Origin: SZUA-378 sp036652815
GTDB lineage: Bacteria > Bacillota > Clostridia > Lachnospirales > Lachnospiraceae
Length of the DNA stretch: 13,667 nt
Assembly (NCBI GenBank): GCA_036652815.1
Contig: JAVVVE010000036.1
Location: 1-13,667, forward strand
Reading direction: 5' to 3'
Positions 13,181 to 13,667 of the stretch are shown in pieces (positions within the stretch are counted from its first letter, which is position 1; each line of letters begins with the position of its first letter). Below the pieces are notes generated by a model. It was not told where the DNA came from. It searched no databases and was given only the letters and a program-made list of their open reading frames with translations. The translations under genes and the position numbers were made by a program.

Positions 13181-13585
13181 TTACACTCGTACAACATCAT
13201 GTACGGTTACAGTTGAATTTTGTGGATTCAAGGATTGAAATTGTATTGAAAAACTTTTTAAAACGGACACATCAACTACATACTCGGTGTCGATAGTTGG
13301 TATAGTAGTGTATACACCATTTTTATATGTCCTTCCACCACCACCTCCAGTCGCTCTTGCTTTATAGTGTAATTCCTTGTACCCATCCACGTCTACTATC
13401 ATATCCATATATGATATATTCGCACTGTAGAATCCGCAAACAAACGTAGGCATGTACGGTTCACCCAATTTTAAATCTACTGTATCCGCACCTACCTTAT
13501 ATTTGATGTAGGGCTTGCCATCCACTCCGACATGGAGCTGCTCAACCTTGCCGGAGTCTGTTAGCGTATTTAAACTATTGTTTAT
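13181..13585 (-). CDS. Variable cassette ORF B without normal start codon (phage structural type)
   Basis: On the minus strand the frame opens after a TGA (13588-13586), reads through the right repeat as NNSLN in the same phase as ORF A, and gives 134 residues: TLTDSGKVEQLHVGVDGKPY, IKYKVGADTVDLKLGEPYMP, then a beta-rich part with a Gly run (ATGGGGGRTYKNG) and STVTVHDVVRV at the end. The beginning looks like a natural N-terminus of a small phage structural protein, yet only ATA (13585) or GTG 13528 could serve as start. It ends 8 bases from the end of the convergent ORF A. It follows directly on the minus-strand gene that ends inside the repeat, so it is the half now placed downstream of that gene. 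Confidence 0.6.
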   Translation of the reverse strand: MNNSLNTLTDSGKVEQLHVGVDGKPYIKYKVGADTVDLKLGEPYMPTFVCGFYSANISYMDMIVDVDGYKELHYKARATGGGGGRTYKNGVYTTIPTIDTEYVVDVSVLKSFSIQFQSLNPQNSTVTVHDVVRV

Positions 13586-13589
13586 TCAT
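13568..13589 (-). repeat. Right inverted repeat of the putative invertible segment
   Basis: Inverted copy of 12743-12764: 17 of 17 identical in the core and 21 of 22 over the extended site. It overlaps the stop codon of the upstream minus-strand gene. The distance between the two copies is 803 bases. Confidence 0.8.
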
Positions 13590-13667
13590 CGTTTCCATGC
13601 TTTATATAATCTATATACTCACATTCGTCTGCTATTGCCATATGCAGATCGTCCACAGATGCTACAA
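13582..13667 (-). CDS. C-terminal end of an unidentified, probably phage, gene
   Basis: The minus strand is open from the window edge to TAA at 13584-13582 and encodes 27 acidic residues, VASVDDLHMAIADECEYIDY then IKHGNDE. The stop falls within the right inverted repeat. No family can be assigned from so little. Its direction and contact with cassette ORF B suggest one transcription unit entering the segment from outside the window. Confidence 0.5.
   Translation of the reverse strand, partial: VASVDDLHMAIADECEYIDYIKHGNDE

Noticed and set aside
1..13667. CRISPR array or rRNA genes
   Set aside because: No regularly spaced direct repeats of 25-40 bases and no rRNA-like stretches were seen on reading both strands.

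Overview
The window reads as chromosomal DNA of a low-G+C Gram-positive bacterium, most likely a Clostridia member near Lachnospiraceae. The pointers are strong purine-rich ribosome binding sites, TTGACA/TATTAT promoters, U-tailed hairpin terminators, a Firmicutes-type class III fructose-1,6-bisphosphatase and an unusual eukaryote-type HisA. The taxonomic placement is inference; no rRNA or marker gene is present.

Positions 1-2440 form an eroded accessory zone. It holds the N-terminal part of a WYL-type regulator (cut by the window edge), a frameshifted ORF just upstream of it, a leader-like stretch with a hairpin and a very short ORF, a small membrane protein with an apparent one-base slip at its start, an IS66-type orfA remnant fused to the C-terminal end of a Fic protein, and an OPT-family peptide transporter cut down by an internal deletion and a C-terminal truncation. 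An intact S58-family (DmpA/NylC-like) self-processing peptidase follows at 2510-3475, sharing the transporter remnant's promoter region.

Positions 3480-12535 are an ordered housekeeping block: a cold-shock protein, a stand-alone eukaryote-type hisA (minus strand), a small lipoprotein, then the minus-strand set dapA-dapB-fbp (lysine/diaminopimelate synthesis plus gluconeogenesis), a corrinoid adenosyltransferase, a tandem OB-fold ssDNA-binding-like protein, and the divergent translational GTPase typA. Promoters and terminators can be placed by eye for several of these. The dapA promoter lies upstream of a terminator-like hairpin, so dapA transcripts must read through it.

Positions 12540-13667 look like the edge of a prophage or other mobile element attached just after the typA terminator. 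A short stretch with repeated TGCAACACG motifs resembles integrase arm sites. Beyond it is the most striking structure of the window: an approximately 0.8-kb segment bounded by a 17-bp perfect inverted repeat (21 of 22 when extended), carrying two convergent ORFs without normal start codons. Both enter from the repeat in the same reading frame (NNSLN) and share a related N-terminal motif before diverging. This is the layout of an invertible, shufflon-like or tail-fibre-switching cassette. No recombinase and no in-frame constant N-terminus are visible in the window, so function and activity remain inference.
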